From contig CBDCOU010000003.1 in NCBI GenBank assembly GCA_965219935.1, positions 1,798,001 to 1,862,000 of the forward strand: 64,000 bases of DNA, read 5' to 3'. The translations under genes were made by a program, and so were the position numbers. The notes beneath the pieces were generated by a model. That model saw only the letters and a list, made by a program, of their open reading frames with translations. It was not told the origin of the DNA and did not search any database. Below are positions 35,436-44,433 of the stretch, piece by piece. Source of the stretch: Bin34 sp965219935. Lineage in GTDB: Bacteria; Chloroflexota; Anaerolineae; Caldilineales; Caldilineaceae. Each line of letters opens with the position of its first letter. Positions within the stretch are counted from its first letter, which is position 1.

Positions 35436-36911
35436 TCAGTCGTCTGCATTGGCCAGGGTGGGGCCGTACGGCAGCAATGCCACGGTACCGTACGGGTTGA
35501 AGATGTGGTCGTCCTCCTGCCGGGCGAACTCCCAAAGGTGTCTGATCAAATCCTTGCGCACCTCCTCGTACGAAGGGTCGTCAATCCGGTTCACCATTTC
35601 GTGCGGATCCTTTTCCAAGTCATAGAACTCGTCGAAGTCAAACCCGTTGAACACATACTTGAACCGGTCGCTGAAGACAGCCCGTTGGGTGTAGTACAGC
35701 TCAACGCCGTTCAGCTGGGTGCACAGATGGGTCCGCCAGCTGTCGGGTTCCTCGTCCTCGATAAACGGCACCAAACTTGCTCCCGTGTGTCGCTGGTCGC
35801 TGGACACCCCGGCCAAGTCCAGAAACGTGGGGGCGAAATCGGCCATGGACACGAGTTGGTCCACGGTCCTGCCAGGATTTTTGATGCCGCTGGGCCAGCG
35901 CGCGATGCACGGCACATGGTACGCCTCCCGGAAGGCGGGAATCCCTTTGAGGTAAAGGCCGTGTGCGCCACAGTAGTCCCCGTGGTCCGACATGAACAGG
36001 ACCAGGGTGTTGTCGGCCTGTCCCGTTGCCTCCAAGGCGTCGAGAACCTCGCCGAACAAAGCGTCTTCCAGCGTGCAGTAGGCCCAGTAATGGGCAATCG
36101 AGTCCCGAACCTCGTCGGGGGTCAGTTGATCCCACAGCTGCCGGCGCTGCCGCTGGTATATGGCCGGCTTGTCGCGCAGGCTGTCCCCGTAGCTTTCCGG
36201 CAACTCGATGCCGGCCGCGTCGTACATGTCCCGGTAGCGCCTGGGCACATTGAAGGGATCATGCGGTCCGATGGGGCCAACCCACATCATCCAGGGCGTG
36301 TCTTCCCTGGCGGCCTCGTTGTGCAGCCAATCCACGGCCCGGCTGACAACCCGGTAGTCCGCAAGATCCTCGTAGGCCTTGTCTCCCGAGTCCTCCAGGG
36401 TGCGGTACACCTCGAAATCCCCCCAGCCCGGGCGTTGCACGTGACCCGGTATCCGTGGCGGAAGCTTCTCTTCGTAAGCCAAACCTGCCCACCTGTCCAC
36501 ATCCTTGGGCACGGACCGGCCGGATGCCTTGACCGGTGTGGAGGGCGCCAGTTCGTCCCAGCCGCGATCCGCGGCGGATTCTTGGGCGGATACATGCCAC
36601 TTCCCGCTGAACGGCATGCGGTATCCGCTCTCCCGCAATCGCTCTGAAAACGTTTCGACCCCTTCGTTCAGGCCGAGGTTGATGGCGGTGCTGGTGTTGA
36701 CGTTGTTGTGAATCCCGTGCCGGCTGGGATACAGCCCCGTGAAGAAGGTGGCGCGCGATGGACAGCAGTGTGCGGTAGGCGCATAGGTTGACGCAAAGGT
36801 GATGCCTTCGGACGCAAACCGCTCCGCTCGGGGCGTGATGCAGGGATGAGCCGACGCAACCACATCGGCTTGTTCCTGATCCGTCATGAACACAAGGATG
36901 TTGGGGCGCAC
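35436..36911 (-). CDS. Sulfatase (arylsulfatase/alkaline phosphatase superfamily), 491 aa
   Basis: The family N-terminus RPNILVFMTDQ provides the metal-binding Asp. The sulfatase signature CCPSRATFFTG follows, with the first Cys (residue 49) in the CxPSR context that is converted to formylglycine. SGKWHVSA and MSDHGDYCGAHGLYLKG are the later active-site and metal motifs. I chose the GTG at 36911 because AGGAGG lies 9 bp upstream and the family sequence begins there; an ATG at 36977 would add unrelated residues. No signal peptide is visible, so it is probably cytoplasmic. An anaerobic or FGE-type maturase is not in the window. Confidence 0.9.
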   Translation of the reverse strand: MRPNILVFMTDQEQADVVASAHPCITPRAERFASEGITFASTYAPTAHCCPSRATFFTGLYPSRHGIHNNVNTSTAINLGLNEGVETFSERLRESGYRMPFSGKWHVSAQESAADRGWDELAPSTPVKASGRSVPKDVDRWAGLAYEEKLPPRIPGHVQRPGWGDFEVYRTLEDSGDKAYEDLADYRVVSRAVDWLHNEAAREDTPWMMWVGPIGPHDPFNVPRRYRDMYDAAGIELPESYGDSLRDKPAIYQRQRRQLWDQLTPDEVRDSIAHYWAYCTLEDALFGEVLDALEATGQADNTLVLFMSDHGDYCGAHGLYLKGIPAFREAYHVPCIARWPSGIKNPGRTVDQLVSMADFAPTFLDLAGVSSDQRHTGASLVPFIEDEEPDSWRTHLCTQLNGVELYYTQRAVFSDRFKYVFNGFDFDEFYDLEKDPHEMVNRIDDPSYEEVRKDLIRHLWEFARQEDDHIFNPYGTVALLPYGPTLANADD

Positions 36912-37208
36912 GAACGAGAACCTCCTGACGTGCTTCTCAGATGTGGCAGGCAGCCATTCCCGGCTTCCTTCGAGCAACCGTCAGTGGAATGCGGAAGTCA
37001 ACCGGGCACGGCGACTCGACCACGCCTTGCTGGTGTCGGACGAACGGGACGGGATACAGGCAGTCTATCCCATCGATTCATCGCGCCCGGCTGCCGACGA
37101 TGACGGATCCACTGATGTGGCACACGGTCGGTTGTCGGCCGCATCAACCCTGCACTGTGCTGAACCTGCAGCACAACGAGTTTGGCAGGAGTTGGATGCA
37201 GAATGGGT

Positions 37209-38708
37209 TTAACACAGTGTGTCGCCGATACCGTTTGGGTTTGCAGCCCACCAGGGCAGATAGGTTCGCGTCCTGTATCCAGCATTGGAATCACGCACGC
37301 ACAGCAACCCGACCTTTACGGCATCCCCCAACAGACGCGAAACCTGAGAGCTGTGCTGCGAATCCAAACCAAACCGCTCGCGGACCGACTTGTTGTTTAC
37401 AGGCAGGTCGACTTGATAACGGTGCGACGCGTGCAGGTAGCACGCCCACAGGCGATCGTCCGAAGTCATGTTCGACCACTTCCTGGGCCCATACAGGGTA
37501 GCCTTGGTAAACTCACCGGGTCTTTCGAACCTGGGTGCAGGCAATTGATAACCCTCAACCGCGTCAACCACCTTGTCAATTCCACTTCCACGTTCTTCGC
37601 AAATCCCGAACCTGCGCATCAGGGATGCCAAGACATCGTTGCGGGTAACCGGTGGCATGTCGATGAGCCGACGCGTATCAACCAAAGGTGCTCCTGGATT
37701 CGTAAACTCAATTCTTCGCTCAAAAATTTCAACCATGGGGCCTGCGCCGGAGATCCTGAAATTTTGATGCACGAGCATATTGGCCATCAGTTCACGGACG
37801 GCAACTTTGGGAATCATCGGCACCGAACGTCGCAAACCGCCTTCAATAATTTCCTTCGCCGGCAGTATCACCATTATAATTTCGACCATGTCATAAAACG
37901 CCGACGCGTAACCTCGATTAAATTCCAACTCCCTGCGAGCATGAAGCCGAGAGGAATTTTCATATTCAATGATACGCACCCTCTTGCGACGCAGATCAGA
38001 GAACCGTTCGAGATCCTTGGCAAATAGAATCACACCCGCATTCGTAATGCTCCACCGGCCTGTTTGGCCACGTTTGATGATCCGGTCGTGCTCGAGGTAT
38101 TCGATAATTGAGTCGACATTGGTTGGCCTAGCCGTTTCCAGAAGATCGAAGTACGCCTCCACATCCAACAGAGACCATAGATCATCACTGGTCAAACCAC
38201 CCAACGCGATTTCCTCTTCAAAACTTGACCGGTTGAAACTCTCCCATAAACGTCGTTCTTCCTCCGGAAAATCATTCAGTTTCCCATTTTTGCTCCCAAT
38301 CCGCACGTACTCCGTACCCTTGAAGGCAACCGGCCGGTGACTGGCCCGTTCCACCTCCAGCACGACCACGGCCTTGCCCTCAATCACGGCTTCATGGAAG
38401 CGCAAACCGGTTGTTGGATTGAGACTGCGGTTCAACCATGGCTTGAACTCCTCGTTTCCCACCCGGACCGCGCCTGGACGAAACTCGGACCCAACCACCA
38501 CGTGGTTGACATCCGAAATCCCCCAAACGATGTAAGCCACCGAGTGGTCAAGGAGTGCTACCCCATTGGCCAGGGCAGAGACAGTCTCACCAACCTTGCC
38601 CGGCCGCGCGTTGTTCTCCTTGAATTCAAGCCATTCGGTTTCGTGGGGGTTGCTGCACAGATACCTCACAAGATCTGCCGCATACCCGCCGCTTTGAGTC
38701 GGTTGCAT
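37209..38708 (-). CDS. AlbA_2 (Schlafen-like) DNA-binding domain protein, putative regulator, 499 aa
   Basis: The N-terminal domain (about residues 20-140) is of the AlbA_2 type: HETEWLEFKENNA, ALANGVALLDHSVAYIVWGI and GTEYVRIGSKNGKLND. The middle and C-terminal part is like the RecG-related ATP-binding regulators (RELMANMLVHQNF, FTNPGAPLVDTRRLI, RRFGICEERGSGIDK), ending in a possible winged helix. Such proteins are often called transcriptional regulators, and a few belong to defence loci. The gene has low GC patches around 37.8-38.3 kb, which suggests transfer. I chose the ATG at 38708; an ATG at 38783 is in frame. Confidence 0.75.
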   Translation of the reverse strand: MQPTQSGGYAADLVRYLCSNPHETEWLEFKENNARPGKVGETVSALANGVALLDHSVAYIVWGISDVNHVVVGSEFRPGAVRVGNEEFKPWLNRSLNPTTGLRFHEAVIEGKAVVVLEVERASHRPVAFKGTEYVRIGSKNGKLNDFPEEERRLWESFNRSSFEEEIALGGLTSDDLWSLLDVEAYFDLLETARPTNVDSIIEYLEHDRIIKRGQTGRWSITNAGVILFAKDLERFSDLRRKRVRIIEYENSSRLHARRELEFNRGYASAFYDMVEIIMVILPAKEIIEGGLRRSVPMIPKVAVRELMANMLVHQNFRISGAGPMVEIFERRIEFTNPGAPLVDTRRLIDMPPVTRNDVLASLMRRFGICEERGSGIDKVVDAVEGYQLPAPRFERPGEFTKATLYGPRKWSNMTSDDRLWACYLHASHRYQVDLPVNNKSVRERFGLDSQHSSQVSRLLGDAVKVGLLCVRDSNAGYRTRTYLPWWAANPNGIGDTLC

Positions 38709-38897
38709 CGTGTCACGCGCTGGAATGCGACGGTAGAGGTTCGATGGATTATAGGCGGTCCTCTTCCAGTGGGTCGGATGCATGTTGCCGTGATTCCCCC
38801 GTGCAATGGAACTTGCCCCGAGATGCAGGTGGGCCGGCAGACACAATGCAGACTGGGTTTGGGCCCAATGGCCCGATACAACTGGGCTCTCCGGCAG

Positions 38898-38989
38898 CCC
38901 TGCAGACGCCGTTCATCCGGGATTGAACGAGCATGATCCTGCTAAGATCGCCGGCGACCACACCGTTCATCACCTTCCACGGGATTTCC
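38898..38989 (+). repeat. Leader repeat, copy 1 (upstream of serine hydrolase 1)
   Basis: This segment of about 92 bp starts with CCCTGCAGACGC and includes CCTGCTAAGATCG. It is repeated upstream of hydrolase copies 2 (40326-40419) and 3 (44682-44775). In this copy the TTGACA seen in the other two is changed to TTGAAC. It may carry the promoter. Confidence 0.75.
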
Positions 38990-40177
38990 ATGCAGCTTTG
39001 CACACCTGAACAAGCCAACGTTTCGGAACTGCAACTGTCCAGACTCGACGCCTCCATGCAGAGAGCGATCGACAAAGGCCACTTGAACGGAATCCAGGTT
39101 CTGCTGGCACGCCGGGACAAGCCTTTCCACTTCGCCTCGTTCGGCTGGCAGGACAAGGAAAACGATGTCCCAATTGCCAACGACACGATCTTCCGCATCT
39201 ATTCGATGACGAAACCCATCGTGAGTGTCGCCACCATGATGCTGTTCGAGGAAGGGCGCCTTCAGATTGCCGACCCGGTGGGGGAGTACCTGCCCGCGTT
39301 CCACAACCTCAAGGTCTATGTCGATGAGAACACCACCGCCAACCTCGAGCGGCCGGTCCTCGTCCGGGACCTGCTGATGCACACGGCCGGACTCACCTAC
39401 GGCTTTGACGAATCGCACCCCGTGGACCGCATGTACGCCAATGCCCATGTCCTTGACCGTCAGTTGACCCCCGATGAAGCCCTGGACCGGCTGTGCCGCA
39501 TCCCTCTGGTCTTCCAACCGGGTTCGCAGTGGCGCTACAGCATTGCCACGGACGTGCTCGGATGGGTCGTTGCCGCGGTCACGGGCAAGACCCTGGGCGA
39601 GTCCTTGAACGAGATGATCTTCGAGCCCCTGGGCATGACGGACACCCGGTTCCAGGTGCCTGAAGGAGATCTGGGGCGGCTGTCGGTCAACTACCAGCCC
39701 AATCGCTACGGCCAGCTGGAGCCCATGCCCAGGCCGGATCGGGACCCGGTGGTGACCGGGGTCAAGACGGAATCCGGTGGAGGAGGACTGGCAGGCACCA
39801 CGGCGGACTATTTCCGATTCGCACAAATGCTCCTCAACGAAGGCACCTTGGACGGGGTGCGCCTCCTTGGACCGCGCACGGTCCGCTACATGGCCACCGA
39901 CCACCTCAAGCAAGGCATGGAGGTCTTCGGCAACGTGGACGGCGGCTACGGTGCATACGGCTTCGGGCTGGGTTTCAGGGTGTTGAAAACCCCCGGCCGC
40001 CACCGACACCTCTCGGGGGTCGGCGAATATGGCTGGGCCGGTGCCGCCAACACCTACTTCTGGATCGATCCCAACGCGGATCTGCTCGGTATCTTCATGT
40101 CCCAACTGATGCCGTCCGGCCTGCATGACGTCGCCCGCATGTTCCAGAGCCAGGCCTACGCGGCCCTGAACGACTGA
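38990..40177 (+). CDS. Serine hydrolase, beta-lactamase/esterase family, copy 1, 395 aa
   Basis: This is a class C beta-lactamase-fold hydrolase, more likely an esterase or peptidase-like enzyme than an antibiotic-resistance enzyme. The catalytic SxxK is Ser72-Met-Thr-Lys75 and the YxN-type element is Tyr183-Ser-Ile. The third motif is probably in the ESGGGGLAGTTADYFRF region (around residue 263). There is no signal peptide, so it is probably cytoplasmic. I used the ATG at 38990 because all three paralogues align from MQ(L/F)CTP; an in-frame ATG at 38933 lies within the leader repeat. About 39 of 395 residues differ from copy 2 by hand count. Confidence 0.88.
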   Translation: MQLCTPEQANVSELQLSRLDASMQRAIDKGHLNGIQVLLARRDKPFHFASFGWQDKENDVPIANDTIFRIYSMTKPIVSVATMMLFEEGRLQIADPVGEYLPAFHNLKVYVDENTTANLERPVLVRDLLMHTAGLTYGFDESHPVDRMYANAHVLDRQLTPDEALDRLCRIPLVFQPGSQWRYSIATDVLGWVVAAVTGKTLGESLNEMIFEPLGMTDTRFQVPEGDLGRLSVNYQPNRYGQLEPMPRPDRDPVVTGVKTESGGGGLAGTTADYFRFAQMLLNEGTLDGVRLLGPRTVRYMATDHLKQGMEVFGNVDGGYGAYGFGLGFRVLKTPGRHRHLSGVGEYGWAGAANTYFWIDPNADLLGIFMSQLMPSGLHDVARMFQSQAYAALND

Positions 40178-40202
40178 ACCGGACCAGCCACGGATCGTGG
40201 CC

Positions 40203-40325
40203 ATGCGCCAAAGCCACACGGCGGTGGTCGCCTGCAACACAGATTGGAACGGTCCCTTCACAACCAAGCCGTGCCAATCGGTCCGGACCGCCGAGGCCAT
40301 CGTTGCACGCGGCTGCCCGCAGCAG
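40203..40325 (+). pseudogene. 5' stump of the DUF-type gene found intact at 46001 (copy after hydrolase 1)
   Basis: Beginning 25 bp after hydrolase 1, the frame reads MRQSHTAVVACNTDWNGPFT and continues to about AEAI. It matches the first ~33 residues of the intact protein encoded at 46001-46366. After this the similarity ends and the next leader repeat begins. It is a truncated duplicate left by the tandem duplication. Confidence 0.75.
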
Positions 40326-40419
40326 CCCTGCAGACGCTGTGCATCCGGAACTTTGACAGGCACCATCCTGCCAAGATCGGCTGCAACTGCACCCGCCCAT
40401 TGCATTCCACGGAATCCCC
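40326..40419 (+). repeat. Leader repeat, copy 2, with possible promoter
   Basis: This is the 94 bp leader upstream of hydrolase 2. It holds TTGACA at 40353-40358 and CAAGAT at 40372-40377, with only 13 bp between them, too short for an ordinary sigma-70 promoter. TTGACA is conserved with the third copy, where the second box is TAAGAT. Promoter function is inference. Confidence 0.6.
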
Positions 40420-41607
40420 ATGCAGCTATGCACGCCTGAACAGGCCAACGTTTCGGAACTGCAACTGTCCCGACTCGACGCGTCGATGCAGGCGGTAGTC
40501 GATAAGGGCCACCTGAATGGCATCCAGGTCCTGCTGGCACGCCGGGACAAGCCTTTCCACTTCGCCTCGTTCGGCTGGCAGGACAAAGAAAATGATGTCT
40601 CCATGGCCGACGACACGATCTTCCGCCTCTACTCGATGACGAAACCCATCGTGAGTGTCGCCACCATGATGCTGTTCGAGGAAGGGCGGCTTCAGATTGC
40701 CGACCCGGTAGGGGAGTACCTACCCGCGTTCCACAACCTCAAGGTCTATGTCGAGCAGAACACCACCACCAACCTTGAGCGGCCAGTCCTCGTCCGGGAC
40801 CTGCTGATGCACACGGCCGGGCTCACCAAGGCCTTTGACGAGTCGCACCCCGTGGACCGCATGTACGCCGATGCCGATGTCCTCGACCGTCAGTTGCCCC
40901 CCGACGAAGCCTTGGACCGGCTATGCCAAATCCCCTTGGTTTTCCAACCGGGTTCACAGTGGCGCTACAGCATTGCCACGAACGTGCTCGGATGGGTCGT
41001 TTCCGTGGTCACCGGCAAGTCCCTGGGCGAGTCCTTGAACGAGATGATCTTCAAACCCTTGGGTATGAAGGACACCCGGTTCCAGGTGCCTGAAGAAGAT
41101 CTGGGGCGGCTGGCGGTCAACTACCAGCCCAACCACTACGGTCGGCTGCAACCCATGCCCAGACCGGACCAGGATCCGGTGGTGACCGGGGTCAAGACGG
41201 AATCCGGCGGCGGCGGACTGGCAGGCACCACGGCAGACTATTTCCGATTCGCACAAATGCTCCTCAACAAAGGAACCTTTAACGGGGTGCGCCTCCTTGG
41301 GCCGCGCACCACCCGCTACATGGCCACCGACCACCTTAAGAAAGGCATGGAGGTCGGCGGCAACATGGACGGCAGCTACGGTGCGTACGGATTCGGCCTG
41401 GGTTTCAGGGTGTTGAAATCCCCCGGCCGCCACCGACACCTCTCGGGGGGCGGCGAATACGGATGGGTCGGCGCCGCCAACACCTACTTCTGGATCGATC
41501 CCAACGCGGATCTGCTGGGCATCTTCATGTCCCAGTTGATGCCGTCCGGCCTGCATGACGTCGCCCGCATGTTCCAGAGCCAGGCCTACGCGGCCCTGAA
41601 CGACTGA
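40420..41607 (+). CDS. Serine hydrolase, beta-lactamase/esterase family, copy 2, 395 aa
   Basis: This is the tandem paralogue of the hydrolase at 38990 and has the same length. It has SMTK at residues 72-75, YSI at 183-185 and the ESGGGGLAGTTAD segment, so it is predicted to be active. Differences from copy 1 are scattered and mostly conservative, as expected for two working enzymes after a fairly recent duplication; a few changes (for example TYGF to TKAF near residue 137) could alter substrate choice. It is followed by another truncated copy of the downstream gene. Confidence 0.88.
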   Translation: MQLCTPEQANVSELQLSRLDASMQAVVDKGHLNGIQVLLARRDKPFHFASFGWQDKENDVSMADDTIFRLYSMTKPIVSVATMMLFEEGRLQIADPVGEYLPAFHNLKVYVEQNTTTNLERPVLVRDLLMHTAGLTKAFDESHPVDRMYADADVLDRQLPPDEALDRLCQIPLVFQPGSQWRYSIATNVLGWVVSVVTGKSLGESLNEMIFKPLGMKDTRFQVPEEDLGRLAVNYQPNHYGRLQPMPRPDQDPVVTGVKTESGGGGLAGTTADYFRFAQMLLNKGTFNGVRLLGPRTTRYMATDHLKKGMEVGGNMDGSYGAYGFGLGFRVLKSPGRHRHLSGGGEYGWVGAANTYFWIDPNADLLGIFMSQLMPSGLHDVARMFQSQAYAALND

Positions 41608-41632
41608 ACCGGACCGGCCACGGATCGTGGCC

Positions 41633-41755
41633 ATGCGCCAACGCCACACGGCAGTGGTCGCCCGCTACGCAGCCTGAGACGGTACCTTCACAACCAAACT
41701 GTGAGAGTCGGCTTGGACTGCCGAGGCCATCGCTGCACGCGGCCACCCGCAGTAG
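41633..41755 (+). pseudogene. 5' stump of the DUF-type gene found intact at 46001 (copy after hydrolase 2)
   Basis: The frame starts MRQRHTAVVARYAA and hits a stop at codon 15 (41675-41677). The DNA similarity with the first stump and with the intact gene continues to about 41730. It is a more degraded duplicate than the one after hydrolase 1. Confidence 0.75.
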
Positions 41756-42262
41756 CCCTGCAGAGACTGTGACACTGTTTCGATCTCGTTGATGCAGCCC
41801 CGGACGCGCACAGGACGAGGACTCCCTGCAATGGTATCAACGACACAACCCAAGAGGGCCTCTCGCCATGGGCTTCAGTCCTAGCCCCCGTGGGCTGGAG
41901 GGGACGCGGCCTGGCTGTACCCATCGGGGGCCATGGTCCGGGGACCGAAGGGCGAACGGCGGGACCGGCGGCTGAGAGATCCCGACCGCGACCGGAGGCG
42001 GCTGGTTTCCGCACGGAGCGCAGGGAGACGACCGACGACGACCCGGTCTACCGTCCGGCCCTGCGGACGGTACAGGCAGGGCATAGTTCCGAACCCGGTG
42101 CGCAGGGACCCGGTTCCTTGGCCAACGGAACCCATGGCACTCGAAACCTGCCCAACAACACCGTTGCTGGTGCACAGTCAGCGGGAACCAGAGATCCACG
42201 CCCGTACCAACCGGCTGGATGACGGGTGGGGACACTTCCCATCCATGCAATTATATATGACA

Positions 42263-42291
42263 TTATATGATTAATATATAACATCATATAA
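42263..42291. repeat. AT-rich inverted repeat inside the inserted segment
   Basis: TTATATGAT (42263-42271) and ATCATATAA (42283-42291) are perfect inverted repeats separated by 11 bp. They lie within a ~50 bp stretch that is almost all A and T, in otherwise GC-rich DNA. It could be an operator, a transposition-related site or a replication-related site. The rest of 41773-42900 holds no gene I can support. Confidence 0.6.
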
Positions 42292-42900
42292 ATATGGCAC
42301 TGTGTCCATCTTGTAGATACGGGAATGTGTCTCCTGTTTTCGGGGCGGACTTCCCTGCACCCCATGGCGGCTGGTACCGACTGTTTCGACGACATTCAAC
42401 ACCATGGGGCCGTCGTCGCGGATGGCTTCATAGCCAAAATCAATGAAAGTAAAACAGTACCGAAGCCGGCTTGAGTTGGCACAACATCACAATGTGAATA
42501 TAATTCGTGATGCAGGCCACGATATACATCGCGTCCTGTCATCCGAAAAACCTCAGATGGCACCACTGTTTTCCCGTACTGATTCTCAGGCCGCCGCAGT
42601 GTTGTCCGTTATTTATGTAATGGGGGGGGGCAGCCGGGCGCACCCCGCCTGAAACCCGCGCCCGACTCCCAAGCCCGGGCCACGGGACACCCCGTCCACA
42701 CCCTTTGCCGCCGCAACACCGTCGGCACACCTCCTCCACGCATCCGACACCCCCTTGTCCAGGGAGTGCGGATGGCCACCCCTGCCTTCCCGACCACCGC
42801 GTCCGGCCCATCGGCGCGCGGCGGCATCACGCGTCTCGGACCGGTCGGTCCGAGTGGTCCCTTTCCGCCCCATTCATTGACACCTAAGGAGTACCCTGTG

Positions 42901-44253
42901 ATGAAAAGCACCACCCTACGCGTCGGTCTGCTGGCCCTTGTCGCCGTCCTCACCCTGACCGGGCTGGGCAGCACCGCCCTCGCAGCCGGCGACCTCTTCG
43001 ACAATGCCTACCAGGACTGCCCCACCAAGACCCGCCTGCGAGACGGTCAGATTGCCGACTTGGCCATCGCCCGCGATGCCGAGGAGGAGGACGAGGTCAA
43101 CGTTTCGTGGGCGGCCACCGATCCCGCGACCTGGGGTTTGGGGCCCAACACCTACAGCACCTCCCTCGTGGTGATCCTGGACGACGGCGGCGACCTTGAA
43201 ACCCAGACCTTGTCGCTGGGTTCCCGGAAGGCCACCTTTGAAGGAGTCGCGACCGGCACCGAAGTGACGGTTCAAATGGCGATCGTGGTCGACACGGCGG
43301 AGGGCGACTACCTCATCAGCGACATCCTGGAGACGAGCGTCAACCAGAGCCTGACCGCGCCATCCTTCTCGACCGGATGGATCGTTAAGGGTAGACATGA
43401 AGGTTTCGGGGACAATTTCGCGAATCTGGTGGACATCCCGCTGCCCGACTTGGGCATGCTGTACTACATCGGCTACAACGCCAACTTCGGCAACTACAGG
43501 GCCGGTGCGAACTTGACCTTCCCCACGGAGCCGTCAACACCGCGGTTGCGGATTGGCCTGGCCCACGGGGGCGAGGACGACGACGCGCGGGACGATGTCA
43601 AGTTTGACGCCTACATCATTCGCCTGATCGACGAGGACGGCGACACCGTCCCGGAAGGCGACGACGTGGCGACGATGGTGTCCGACTACGGGCAGACTTT
43701 CGAGTCAGCTACCGTTGACACATTCACTAACGGCAACTACGACAACCATCTGGTGCTGGACATTAGCAGTTCATTGACTCCTTATGGCAATGCCAACCAG
43801 CCGAATGCCGATGGCGTGACGGCACGGGCAACCCTGATTTCACACGGACCGATCAGCAATGTCCGCATCAATGACGGCGGCACCATTCAACCCGCCATGA
43901 ACCAAAATCCTTTGATCCAGTGGCCGACCGACGGCCTCTCTCCGGTCAGCAAGGTTGTCGCGCTTAGGATTGAGGTCCCGAACGGCAGCGAAGTGTATGC
44001 GCTGGCACCGGACGAGCATCGGGATTTCCCGAGCGATGTCCTGGCCTCGGACCGGACCTACACCATCGAGGCCTGGGCCGTCAACGAGGACCACGAGGTG
44101 ATTAGCCCCAAGACCACGCTCAAGGTACGTCCGAGTGAGCAGGCCCCCACGACGCTGGGGGCCGATGCCGCGCGTTTCCAGGACTACCTGAACTCGGCCT
44201 CGCCGGCCACGTCCGGTACGTTGCTGACCACCAGCTTCACGGTGCTCAAGTAG
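42901..44253 (+). CDS. Secreted protein of unknown function, 450 aa
   Basis: The protein starts with a clear type I signal peptide: MKSTT, a hydrophobic core (LLALVAVLTLTGLG) and a probable cleavage after TALAAG. The mature part is acidic, rich in Asp, Thr and Asn, with beta-strand-like segments and short acidic runs such as LIDEDGDTVPEGDD that might bind calcium. Only one cysteine follows the signal peptide. I do not recognise a family. AAGGAG lies 9 bp before the ATG, a strong ribosome-binding site. It is carried inside the segment bounded by inverted repeats. A surface or cell-envelope role is inference. Confidence 0.75.
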   Translation: MKSTTLRVGLLALVAVLTLTGLGSTALAAGDLFDNAYQDCPTKTRLRDGQIADLAIARDAEEEDEVNVSWAATDPATWGLGPNTYSTSLVVILDDGGDLETQTLSLGSRKATFEGVATGTEVTVQMAIVVDTAEGDYLISDILETSVNQSLTAPSFSTGWIVKGRHEGFGDNFANLVDIPLPDLGMLYYIGYNANFGNYRAGANLTFPTEPSTPRLRIGLAHGGEDDDARDDVKFDAYIIRLIDEDGDTVPEGDDVATMVSDYGQTFESATVDTFTNGNYDNHLVLDISSSLTPYGNANQPNADGVTARATLISHGPISNVRINDGGTIQPAMNQNPLIQWPTDGLSPVSKVVALRIEVPNGSEVYALAPDEHRDFPSDVLASDRTYTIEAWAVNEDHEVISPKTTLKVRPSEQAPTTLGADAARFQDYLNSASPATSGTLLTTSFTVLK

Positions 44254-44405
44254 CGGTGCCTGCCGCGTGGGCCGACCGGGAAACCACCGGCCCACCCTCC
44301 TCCGGACTCCCAGGATAGGTGGCTGGTGATGGCAGGGAGAACGTAGTGCGTCTCCTCGTGGTTGTCAGTCACCCACCCTGGGAGTCTTGGATGCAACTCA
44401 AATTT

Positions 44406-44433
44406 GAGAGCCCCCTCATTCGAGGGGGCTCTC
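44406..44433 (+). terminator. Strong hairpin downstream of the secreted-protein gene
   Basis: This is a perfect 12 bp stem, GAGAGCCCCCTC with GAGGGGGCTCTC, around a 4 nt loop, about 150 bp after the stop codon. The plus strand lacks a T-run after it, so it may be a terminator with weak tail or an RNA-stabilising structure. A second, wider inverted repeat (GACTCCCAGG at 44305-44314 with its complement at 44377-44386) lies between it and the gene. The remaining bases up to 44660 hold no gene I can support. Confidence 0.55.

Noticed and set aside
42621..42631. Run of G residues near 42.6 kb as a frameshift or phase-variation site
   Set aside because: It does not lie in any gene I can support, so there is no frame to switch.
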